Part shown: one piece after another, positions 43,018-49,491 of the stretch
Numbering within the stretch: position 1 is the stretch's first letter
Layout: each line of letters begins with the position of its first letter
Assembly: GCA_021324775.1 (NCBI GenBank)
Contig: JAJPIM010000012.1
Span: 1 to 49,491 of the forward strand
Source: Gemmatimonadota bacterium
GTDB taxonomy: Bacteria; Gemmatimonadota; Gemmatimonadetes; Gemmatimonadales; Gemmatimonadaceae
Length of the DNA stretch: 49,491 bases
Reading direction: 5' to 3'
Made by a program: the position numbers and the translations under genes
Notes under the pieces: generated by a model
Seen by the model: the letters and a program-made list of their open reading frames with translations, nothing else
Told to the model about the DNA's origin: nothing
Databases searched by the model: none

Positions 43018-43553
43018 GCGCGACGGTCGCCGATGCGGCCGGCTCGAGCAGCACCGTCATGTCGCCACTGAGCAGCGTGATGGCGATGCATGGCACCGTG
43101 CCCAGAATTGTGGCACTTCCCCTGCGGCTCTATCTCGCCTCGGCGTTCCTCATGGAGGTGAGGCACAAAGTTGCGCCGGGCAAGTGGACGGGGTGGATTC
43201 AGTGGATGCCGACCCACATTCTCCACCATGTGCAGCATAACACCGGTCTCTATAGTGATTTCCTCGCCTCGATCGTGGTGCCGCACGGCGCTCTGTTCGC
43301 GGCGCTGGTCGCGCTGGGTGAGCTTGGGGTCACCATCTCGCTTCTCCTCGGGCTCACGACGCGGCTCGGCGCGGCAGTGGGAATATTGCTGACGATGAAC
43401 TACGCACTCTTGAACGGCACGAGTCTGCCATCCGTGAGCAACGACCGCGCATTGCTGGTGGGATTCATCGTGGTACTGCTCGCGGCGCCGGGTCGTGTAT
43501 TGGGCCTCGACGCCTACCTGGCCCGCCGGTGGCCGCGTGTGATCCTCTGGTGA
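43014..43553 (+). CDS. DoxX-family membrane protein (second copy)
   Basis: A 179-residue protein starting with TTG 43014 that overlaps the previous stop by 4 bases, with a G-run just upstream; ATG 43059 is an alternative. Four membrane segments are visible: VALPLRLYLASAFLMEVRHK, ALFAALVALGELGVTISLLLG, AAVGILLTMNYALLNG and ALLVGFIVVLLAAPGRVLG. The fold is the same as that of the preceding gene but the sequences differ clearly, so this is an old tandem duplication. It converges on the P-loop gene with 43 bases between stops. The two DoxX proteins may form a complex with the NTF2-like protein; this is inference. Confidence 0.8.
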   Translation: MSATVADAAGSSSTVMSPLSSVMAMHGTVPRIVALPLRLYLASAFLMEVRHKVAPGKWTGWIQWMPTHILHHVQHNTGLYSDFLASIVVPHGALFAALVALGELGVTISLLLGLTTRLGAAVGILLTMNYALLNGTSLPSVSNDRALLVGFIVVLLAAPGRVLGLDAYLARRWPRVILW

Positions 43554-43596
43554 GTCACAGACACTGGCCGCAGCTTCGAGCAGATGCCGCCTTGCC

Positions 43597-44145
43597 CTAC
43601 ATCGCCGTAGGCAACTCCATTGCCACGGCGTCTCGGAACACGCGCAATTCAGACGGCGAGTGTAAGATGATCACGCGATCGCGAAGCTCCGGCTCGGCAA
43701 GGAGCCGGAGCAATTGCGGCCGCGTCGACACGTGCAGGTCGCGCATGCGCCGAAGGAGCCGCAGAGTGATCGGCAGGGCGCGACAGCCGGGGGGCGGCCA
43801 ACCGTCGCGGAATCCCAGCGTCACGCGGAGTTGCCGCTTCAACGCCCAGTAATAGTGGATGCGCAACGGAAAATCGACGAGGACGATCGAGTCCGCGGCG
43901 CGGAGGCGCGTACGCACGAGGTCCCAGGCGCCCCATCCATCAATGATCCATCGCGGTTGGGCTAGCCACGCTGCATGCGCCGCGGCGACCTTGTCGAGCG
44001 CGGCCGGCTGCCAGCCCGCTTCCCACTGCACGTCGTCGACCGAGAACACGGGAATAGCCAGCACCTGAGCGAGCCTGCGGGCGAGTGTGGATTTCCCACC
44101 GCCGGCATTCCCGATGATCGCGACGCGGCGCATGGGCGGCGTCAC
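43597..44145 (-). CDS. P-loop NTPase, adenylate-kinase-like (FlaR-type)
   Basis: A 182-residue cytoplasmic protein with Walker A GNAGGGKS at 12-19. It has the features of the small kinases annotated as topology modulation protein FlaR: PVFSVDDVQWEAGW after the first helix, PRWIIDGWGAW, ADSIVLVDFPLRIHYYW, and the C-terminal VIILHSPSELRVF. The substrate is not known for this group. ATG 44133 (fifth codon) is an alternative start. It starts 12 bases after the stop of the SGNH gene and probably shares its transcript, although the functions seem unrelated. Confidence 0.83.
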   Translation of the reverse strand: MTPPMRRVAIIGNAGGGKSTLARRLAQVLAIPVFSVDDVQWEAGWQPAALDKVAAAHAAWLAQPRWIIDGWGAWDLVRTRLRAADSIVLVDFPLRIHYYWALKRQLRVTLGFRDGWPPPGCRALPITLRLLRRMRDLHVSTRPQLLRLLAEPELRDRVIILHSPSELRVFRDAVAMELPTAM

Positions 44146-44157
44146 CGTCTGTTGGCG

Positions 44158-44940
44158 CTAGGGATTGCGAGCCGCCGACGGCACTGGGGCATTCGTTACA
44201 TCGTCCGCATCGGCAGCTGCCTGTTGGAGGACAGTGGCCATCCCAGAAGGTACCGAAACCGAAGTGCCGGATGGGAGCACCAGCGCGGCTGGCATGCCGA
44301 CCGGCGAGTGATGGAGGAGCTGCGCCGTAATGACCAGCGCGGCGAGATACGAGCCGGCGACGGACGGGTGGAGGCCGTCCGCGGCGAAGAGTGCGAGCGA
44401 TGAGTCTCGCCGCCACGCGGCTTGCCACGCATCACCAACCGGCAGCAGCACGCCGTGCACGTCCAGTGCGGCGACCCGGTACGACTCGCTCGACCGAGGA
44501 AAATCAGTCAACCGATCCCGCGCCGGCCATACCATGTAGAGTGCCGGGGTGGCCCCAGCCGCGCGCGCCAATGTGCTGAACCGTCGCGTGTATTCGACTA
44601 GAAGCGTCCGGCTCTCGTCCAGTGCAGACGGACCCTGCTGGAGAACAACAACATCCCAGCACGCGCCGGTGATCGCCTGGCGCGCCGGTCCGTGGTCCCA
44701 GTGGTCCTGCAGGCTGTAATCCGGGAAGGCGATCGTCACGACGCTCACCGACTCCTGCACCGCCGAAGCCAGGGCGGTCACCATGGCGGGCAGGTCGTTG
44801 GCGTAGGTCAGACTATTGCCGATGAAGAGAACGCGTTTACTCGGCGCGGGTTGGCAGGCAGCGGCGGTACCGGCCGGCGCGGCGTGAGCCGTTGAAGCCC
44901 ACGCGATCACAGCAACCCCGGTGATAGTTATCGCGCGCAA
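44158..44940 (-). CDS. Secreted SGNH/GDSL-family hydrolase
   Basis: A 260-residue protein with a signal peptide (ITGVAVIAWASTAHA). Block I is LFIGNSLTYANDLP with the nucleophile Ser 43; block V is DGLHPS with Asp 188 and His 191. Block III is the GPS region in VVVLQQGPSALD. This is the pattern of SGNH esterases. The substrate is uncertain; acetylated sugars or lipids are usual. It lies between a LolA-like secreted protein gene (56 bases upstream) and the P-loop gene. The C-terminal about 40 residues are Ala/Val-rich and not conserved. Confidence 0.85.
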   Translation of the reverse strand: MRAITITGVAVIAWASTAHAAPAGTAAACQPAPSKRVLFIGNSLTYANDLPAMVTALASAVQESVSVVTIAFPDYSLQDHWDHGPARQAITGACWDVVVLQQGPSALDESRTLLVEYTRRFSTLARAAGATPALYMVWPARDRLTDFPRSSESYRVAALDVHGVLLPVGDAWQAAWRRDSSLALFAADGLHPSVAGSYLAALVITAQLLHHSPVGMPAALVLPSGTSVSVPSGMATVLQQAAADADDVTNAPVPSAARNP

Positions 44941-44996
44941 ACCGGCCGCTGCTCGAGCGGATCTTGGCGTCGCCGCTCTACGGGACGAGTGGGCTC

Positions 44997-45752
44997 CTAC
45001 TGGTGAGACCAGTGTTTGGCGACCGACCAGCGATCCGGGTCGAACAGGTCGCCATCGAGCGCGATATCAGCCTGAATATTGAAGTATTCCTCGAGCTGGC
45101 TGCGAACGCCACCTGTGTAGAAAACGCACTCCGCGGACACCCATCCACCACCGATGCGCCGGTACTTGTTGAACCTCATGTCCCAGATCTTCGTAGATCC
45201 TGGCGTCAGTGGCCCCCGCATCCGGACGACCACGAGCCGCTCGTTATCGACCCAGAGCTGCGCCGTCGTGGAATCGCCGGCGCCGGCACCGATGACCGTG
45301 GTCGGCCGGCCCTCCCACGCTTCCTGATGGGTCTTGCTGAGATCGAAGCCGGCGGCGCGCAACGCAGTCACGGTTTCATCGACCGGTACGAGATAGACCG
45401 TGAACAGGAACGTAAGGAGCGGGTTGCCACCGGGCCGGCGCTGCGCCACGGTACCGTGGGCAATGAGGTATGTCGAATCGTGGTGCATGAGCACGCCGTT
45501 GCCATCAGCGATGTGTCCCTGGTCGATGCGCAAATCGGCCGGAGCGCGGGCGGCTTCGTGCCACTCCTCGCTCGTGTCCTGGCCAGCGGGGGTGCGACGA
45601 GTCGTGCGCTGATCGAAGACCAGTGTGTGGTACCAGGTGGCCGCGTACCGGTCGTGCATTTTGCGCAGCACCGCGGTGCCCGGCTGGTCCTGGCCCCGCA
45701 GCGTGCCGCCAACGATCATCAGCACCAAGGTGCCGACAGCAAACGCTCGCAC
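44997..45752 (-). CDS. Secreted LolA-like protein of unknown function
   Basis: A 251-residue protein starting with GTG 45752, which has GGAG 6 bases upstream and gives a signal peptide (RAFAVGTLVLMIVGGTLRGQ). The mature sequence alternates strands in the order seen in LolA/LolB-like lipoprotein carriers: YHTLVFDQRTTRRTP, WHEAARAPADLRIDQG, NGVLMHHDSTYLIAHG, RPTTVIGAGAGD, AQLWVDNERLVVVRM and KIWDMRFNKYRRIGGGWV. It resembles outer-membrane lipoprotein-sorting-like proteins, but is not a recognised member. Residues before the GTG, from 45797, are unlikely to be translated. It heads the LolA-like/SGNH/P-loop run. Confidence 0.68.
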   Translation of the reverse strand: MRAFAVGTLVLMIVGGTLRGQDQPGTAVLRKMHDRYAATWYHTLVFDQRTTRRTPAGQDTSEEWHEAARAPADLRIDQGHIADGNGVLMHHDSTYLIAHGTVAQRRPGGNPLLTFLFTVYLVPVDETVTALRAAGFDLSKTHQEAWEGRPTTVIGAGAGDSTTAQLWVDNERLVVVRMRGPLTPGSTKIWDMRFNKYRRIGGGWVSAECVFYTGGVRSQLEEYFNIQADIALDGDLFDPDRWSVAKHWSHQ

Positions 45753-45929
45753 GATGCACTCCGGCTGTGGAGGGTTGGGTGCCTGGGGCGCCGGCACCTT
45801 TTGGTGCGCCTCGCGTCGCCCAGCCGCGCAGTATGTGATCGTCGATCAGCCGGAACCAGTGTTCATGGAACGCTTAACAATGCCGTAACCAACCGACCCC
45901 GCGGCCTTTCGGACGCACGAGGGGTGGTC

Positions 45930-47825
45930 TTACCGGCATTCCGGGGCATCGGGGCGCCGCAGCACACCGTATTCAGCCGCGCGGCGGATCGCAGGCAATT
46001 GATCCAACGGCACCGGCAATTCCTGGGGGATGCCGCCGGCCCCCAAGAACACAAATCCAGTACCTGGAGGGCCGCCGTAGTTATGCACCCATGCGGCCGC
46101 GCGCCCGGCCTGCGTCAGCTCGAGGACCTCGCTCACAGCCGCTGTATCCAGTGAGAGCCCGGCGAGAATGCCTGTACGTAACCCCCACGCGCGCCCACGC
46201 GCGGTCGGCGTGGCGGGCCACTCATCGGCTTGCATCGTCGCGAACCGCGCGCCAAGGACCTTTCCAGACCGGCCGATAGTCACCTCGTTGGGGTACCCGG
46301 AACTATCGCGCGCTACGCCGCCCACGGAATCCCTCGGCAAGGCGAGCGGCGGATTGCCCAGCCAGACCACTTTCCCCCCGCTCTCGAGATAGCGGCGAAA
46401 GAGTACCGTGTCTGACGCGTCGGATGCGACGGCCGGAGGGAGAACATCCTGGGCAAACACGACGACGCTCGGTCGCCGATCTTCGAGCCGAGTCGCGAAG
46501 AAGGCCGCCAACTGTCGCGAGTCGAGAGGCTGATAGCCGAATGCGGCGAGATAGTCACGAAGGGCGGCACCACCCGGGACCAAGTCTTTCGTGAAGACCG
46601 GGTCCCAGTATACCGCGAGCGCGGGATACGCCGATCCTCCCTGCGCGAGCGCGAATACGCGACCACCATCGGAGCCGAAGTAGAGCATCCCGTCGCGCAC
46701 CGCGGCAGTCCCTTGAATGGGATCCCCAGCCTCTAATCGCCATTGCACGCGGCCGGTGGACGCCTCGAGCGAGACTATCTGTCCGCCATCGGTCCCGATG
46801 AGCGCCGCGCCGCCAACGAGGTTGACGGCAGGAAAGATTCGTGCGCCCACCGAAGTCCTCCACAGCTCTCGGCCCGTCCGCGCATCGAGCGCCGCGACGA
46901 CCTTCGCGTCGGATGTCGTGACAAATGCCGTATCACTGCGGATCGTCGGCGACCCAGAAGTCCACGATGGCGCGTACGATACGCGCCACCGCTCCCGGCC
47001 TGTCGCTGTATCGACACCGTAGACCGTGCCGTCACGCGAACCGAAAATGATCACGTTGGCGGCGATCGACGGCGTCGATTGGATGGACCGGCGATCGTAC
47101 CCCTCTTTCTTGAGATCCATCGTCGCGCCATCGGTCACAAACTGCCACCGGCGAGTGCCGGTGCGGCGGTCGAGTGCATACAGGCGACCATCGTTGGCTG
47201 CGACGTAGATGACGTGCTCCGCCACGGCCGGCGCCGTCCAGGTCGATGCGCCGAGGGCGGTCTTCCACCGCTCAGCGCCAGTGCGCCGATCCAACGCGTA
47301 GACCACGCCGTCCGGCCCACCCACGTACACCGTCGTATCCGCGACGACGGGCGACGCGATCATATAGTTCAGATTCCCCTGCGGCGGCTCGAGCGCGATC
47401 GCTACGCCAGACCTGTGCCGCCAGCCGAGCGCGCCGTCAGAAGCCCTAACGGCGAACACCGTACCGTTTCTCGCGGTGACATAGACCATTGCTCCAGACA
47501 CCGCCGGCGATCCATCAACCGGACTCCCCGCCGCGAATCGCCACTGGCGAGCACCGGTTCGCCGGTTGAGGGCATAGAGCCCGCCGTCTCCGCTCCCGAC
47601 ATAGACCGTCGTCGCGGTGACCGCGGGCGTCGATCGCACGTCGGCGCCGATGTCCGTCTCCCAGCAGACGGCCGGCGACCGTTTGGCCGGCGGCTCCTCG
47701 TTGTGCGTCCTGTCGGCCGTTGGCCCGTGGAGCAGAACGGTGCCGAGCAGCGCCAGGACAAGAGGACGCCTGACTGGCATCACCGCGACGGCAAGCAATG
47801 ACGACGCTCGGATAGAGATGGGCAT
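45930..47825 (-). CDS. PQQ-repeat beta-propeller protein fused to an extra C-terminal alpha/beta domain
   Basis: A 631-residue protein with a signal segment (RRPLVLALLGTVLLHGP). From about residue 60 to 385 there are eight PQQ/BamB-type blades, each with the pattern VYVGSGDGGLYALNRRTGA then W (for example VYVGGPDGVVYALDRRTGAERW). The eighth is degenerate (LYFGSDGGRVFALAQGG). The remaining 240 residues are another domain: DYLAAFGYQPLDSRQLAAFF, SVVVFAQDVLPP, YLESGGKVVWLGNPPLALP and GTGFVFLGAGG, resembling glutamine-amidotransferase-like or DUF4350-type folds. The start is ATG 47825 or 47780. The C-terminal domain is uncommon on a propeller. The function is unknown; the propeller may bind partners rather than PQQ. 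Confidence 0.78.
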   Translation of the reverse strand: MPISIRASSLLAVAVMPVRRPLVLALLGTVLLHGPTADRTHNEEPPAKRSPAVCWETDIGADVRSTPAVTATTVYVGSGDGGLYALNRRTGARQWRFAAGSPVDGSPAVSGAMVYVTARNGTVFAVRASDGALGWRHRSGVAIALEPPQGNLNYMIASPVVADTTVYVGGPDGVVYALDRRTGAERWKTALGASTWTAPAVAEHVIYVAANDGRLYALDRRTGTRRWQFVTDGATMDLKKEGYDRRSIQSTPSIAANVIIFGSRDGTVYGVDTATGRERWRVSYAPSWTSGSPTIRSDTAFVTTSDAKVVAALDARTGRELWRTSVGARIFPAVNLVGGAALIGTDGGQIVSLEASTGRVQWRLEAGDPIQGTAAVRDGMLYFGSDGGRVFALAQGGSAYPALAVYWDPVFTKDLVPGGAALRDYLAAFGYQPLDSRQLAAFFATRLEDRRPSVVVFAQDVLPPAVASDASDTVLFRRYLESGGKVVWLGNPPLALPRDSVGGVARDSSGYPNEVTIGRSGKVLGARFATMQADEWPATPTARGRAWGLRTGILAGLSLDTAAVSEVLELTQAGRAAAWVHNYGGPPGTGFVFLGAGGIPQELPVPLDQLPAIRRAAEYGVLRRPDAPECR

Positions 47826-48047
47826 CGGGGCAGTATCCAGTGAGGAGTTACGTATAGCGCCGCGTGTTCGGTGTGCGCTCCGGACCTTCGCGGCGATTGA
47901 TCGGGAAAACTGCCGGCTGCCCGGTCCGCAGAGTAGATACGCCGTACCCGCTTACCCAACTCTGACATGTGAGCCGCAGCCCATCGGCGGAACGAAGGTC
48001 GTGCCCGTTGCGGCAGCACAATGACGCCGATCGGAACGACCGGAGGC

Positions 48048-48998
48048 CTAGTGAAAGCGCTGGGCGTACTGGCTCTGGGCGATGATCGCTTTGGGGTCCT
48101 GCATGGCGATGATCGATTGCAACGCCGCCGCCTTATCCGTGGAGATCTCGTACAGCGACTGACAGACCTTATAGCCCAGGTAATAACCCAAGTCCGGCGG
48201 GCCGACGCGATCCGTTGCCGTACCGTTGTACAGCCAGGGCGCGAAGGAATTCGTCCGGGCATCATGCTGGAACGCAGTCCAGAGTGCCTGTTCGTGAGAG
48301 TCGCCGTAGGCTTTGGTATCTTCGTCGATGTCGCGACCCGTGATGAGCTCAGAAATGAAATCTGCCGCTCCCTCGTTCATGACACTCGTTGTCAGGTCCT
48401 GGATATGTGTTTGTTGCTGATAGTGAATCAACTCGTGAATGACGATCGAGGTGACGTCGCTCAGGTGGAGGCGCGATGCACTGTCGGCAAACATCTCGGC
48501 ACCGATGATGAGCGCATGCTCGGTGTCGGTGCCTCCAGAGTTCCTTCGGCCGATCACAAAATACACCGGTGGGAACACGGCTGCCGGATACATCGCCTGG
48601 AGACGCATGAAGCCTTGGCGTATCTCGGGCACGAACGTTTGCAGCTTCAGCGTGTTCGCCCGGACAGCCCGATAGTATGCCGGATCTTCCAGGATCCGTT
48701 TGGCGAAGGCGTCGGCGCTGATGATGCGATTGGGAATGAAGTCCTGGACGCCTTGCGAGGCCCTGCTCAAATAATCCCTCTCCAGGATGCCCGCGAGTTT
48801 CTCGGGCGCCGAATGGAATTGCGTCTGCCATTCATCGAAGGCTAGCCAGAACAGTGTAACGTCCGCCGTTGAGATGACTGCGGTCGCCGGATCAGCCGGC
48901 AATCCCGAGACGCTGGCAGGTTCTTGGCCTCCCGCACTGGCGATCGTGGTGCAGAGCAGCATCACGGTGGTCAAGGTGTTCAGCCGTATTCTTGTCAT
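48048..48998 (-). CDS. Secreted HExxH putative zinc-dependent protease, related to the protein at 22856
   Basis: A 316-residue protein with a signal peptide (NTLTTVMLLCTTIASAGGQ). HELIH lies at 188-192 (IVIHELIHYQQQ), with a possible third ligand Glu 209 in MNEGAADF. The segment before it, PPVYFVIGRRNSGGT, and DLGYYLGYKVCQSL near the end match DUF2268-like and GldB-like putative proteases. The same order, with QTGYYVGYRMAKTI, is found in the protein at 22856, so they are likely distant paralogues. ATG 48998 is chosen for the signal peptide; the frame is open to 49049. It lies alone, 222 bases before the propeller gene. Activity is inferred from the motif only. Confidence 0.75.
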   Translation of the reverse strand: MTRIRLNTLTTVMLLCTTIASAGGQEPASVSGLPADPATAVISTADVTLFWLAFDEWQTQFHSAPEKLAGILERDYLSRASQGVQDFIPNRIISADAFAKRILEDPAYYRAVRANTLKLQTFVPEIRQGFMRLQAMYPAAVFPPVYFVIGRRNSGGTDTEHALIIGAEMFADSASRLHLSDVTSIVIHELIHYQQQTHIQDLTTSVMNEGAADFISELITGRDIDEDTKAYGDSHEQALWTAFQHDARTNSFAPWLYNGTATDRVGPPDLGYYLGYKVCQSLYEISTDKAAALQSIIAMQDPKAIIAQSQYAQRFH

Positions 48999-49360
48999 TT
49001 GTCTGTCGAGGTCTTCGAAGGGCCGGGATCGTAGCGAACGGGTAGCCACTTCGCTTTACGAATGGTCGAGAATGGAAGCTTGGACATGTGACGCGGAGAC
49101 TTCGTTTGAAAAGGCGCGTTCCAGACGCGGATGGCTTTCGGGCCACCTGACGACCGGCCAGGCCATTGCGGCCATCGCCATGTCGAGGGATTTTGCTGGC
49201 CAAAGCCACTTCGCGTAAGCAATTACGCGAGAAGACGGTATGAATCCGGGAGCGTGTCGTCGGCCCTATCGTGTCGTACCGCCGCCCGTGACCACACGCT
49301 CGGTGTACGGGCATCTAGGTCGTCCGAAGCATACGGCCTCTGACGGTCTCTAGCACCTCG
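48999..49360. other. 362-base intergenic region with a hairpin and a direct repeat
   Basis: This gap lies between two minus-strand genes. TCGCGTAA-4-TTACGCGA at 49211-49230 is a perfect 8-bp hairpin about 130 bases after the stop of the gene cut by the right edge; it might end that transcript. The 11-mer AGCCACTTCGC occurs at 49044-49054 and 49204-49214. No gene is evident. Confidence 0.45.
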
Positions 49361-49491
49361 TCAGTGCCGTTCCAGCGAGAGGTCGGCATGAGTCAAGTTT
49401 AGTGGCTCCCACGGACAGCCCAGCTGCGCTGCAGCCGCCCTATCGCCCCGGACGTAAGCGTCCAAGAACCACGCCGTGTACTGCGCCACCG
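49361..49491 (-). CDS. C-terminal end of a gene cut by the window edge, possibly alpha/beta hydrolase
   Basis: The minus-strand frame from 49489 to TGA at 49361-49363 is open and codes for 42 residues, beginning VAQYTAWFLDAYVRGDRAA and ending LSLERH. The FLDAYVRGD-A-A pattern resembles the last helices of dienelactone-hydrolase-type or other alpha/beta hydrolases, where 'FFDAYLKGD' is common. It is too short for a firm call, and the start is beyond the window. Confidence 0.5.
   Translation of the reverse strand, partial: VAQYTAWFLDAYVRGDRAAAAQLGCPWEPLNLTHADLSLERH

Noticed and set aside
44964-46154. 396-codon plus-strand open frame opposite the LolA-like gene and propeller end
   Set aside because: It crosses two minus-strand genes and shows no motif or ribosome site.
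46743-47801. 352-codon plus-strand open frame opposite the propeller gene
   Set aside because: Arg-rich periodic sequence is the antisense echo of the PQQ repeats.
1-49491. CRISPR arrays, tRNA or rRNA genes, insertion sequences, prophage
   Set aside because: No regularly spaced repeats, transposase motifs or recognisable RNA-gene sequence were seen by eye; a tRNA scan would be decisive but could not be run.

Overview
The window is high-GC DNA from a Gram-negative bacterium. The gene content fits Gemmatimonadota, or a similar soil phylum such as Acidobacteriota: a SusC/SusD pair outside a typical Bacteroidetes GC range, a duplicated orphan FtsX/MacB permease (ADOP type), and a very large share of secreted peptidases and hydrolases with signal peptides or lipoboxes. 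This placement rests on gene style only, because no rRNA or other marker gene is present. I saw no tRNA, rRNA, CRISPR array, transposase or phage gene, and no replication origin.

Layout. 1-1743: the end of a SusC-like TonB-dependent receptor, its SusD lipoprotein partner and a strong hairpin terminator. 1786-7397: an orphan AbiEi-type antitoxin-like regulator, an M1 metallopeptidase and an ADOP permease. 7445-12378: an alpha/beta hydrolase divergent from an AraC regulator, a two-domain NTF2-like lipoprotein preceded by a 19-bp palindrome, and an orphan sensor histidine kinase. 12478-15375 (minus): a tightly overlapping operon of ECF sigma factor, zinc-motif anti-sigma factor, stand-alone PDZ protein and S41 peptidase. 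15893-17735: two OmpR-type response regulators, the second with a degraded receiver. 17785-26542: mostly minus-strand peptidases (DPP-IV, CPBP protease, M1; a HELYH protein; M28), plus one small lipoprotein. 26908-29415: two secreted alpha/beta hydrolases, the second with a C-terminal helical/TPR-like tail.

29429-33664 (minus) holds two copies of a two-gene cassette (short B gene, then long A gene) coding for secreted concanavalin-A-like proteins without an obvious catalytic domain. 33964-37204 encodes a CocE/S15 hydrolase and an S41 peptidase. 37292-41516 (minus) encodes an MBL-fold hydrolase and an M16 pair, one active-looking and one lacking the metal site. 41976-43553 is an NTF2-like/DoxX/DoxX operon. 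43597-48998 (minus) holds a P-loop kinase-like protein, an SGNH hydrolase, a LolA-like secreted protein, a beta-propeller fusion and a second HExxH protein related to the one at 22856. The right edge cuts a gene whose last 43 codons are visible.

Together the genes look like a chromosomal region for uptake and breakdown of extracellular peptides and polymers: outer-membrane Sus import, exo- and endopeptidases, esterases and sugar-binding-type proteins. Envelope signalling (ECF/anti-sigma, two-component, AraC) is interspersed. The two most unusual items are the duplicated A/B lectin-like cassette and the sigma operon in which the PDZ and S41 parts of a protease are separate genes. Functions are assigned from motifs read by eye; no database search was run.
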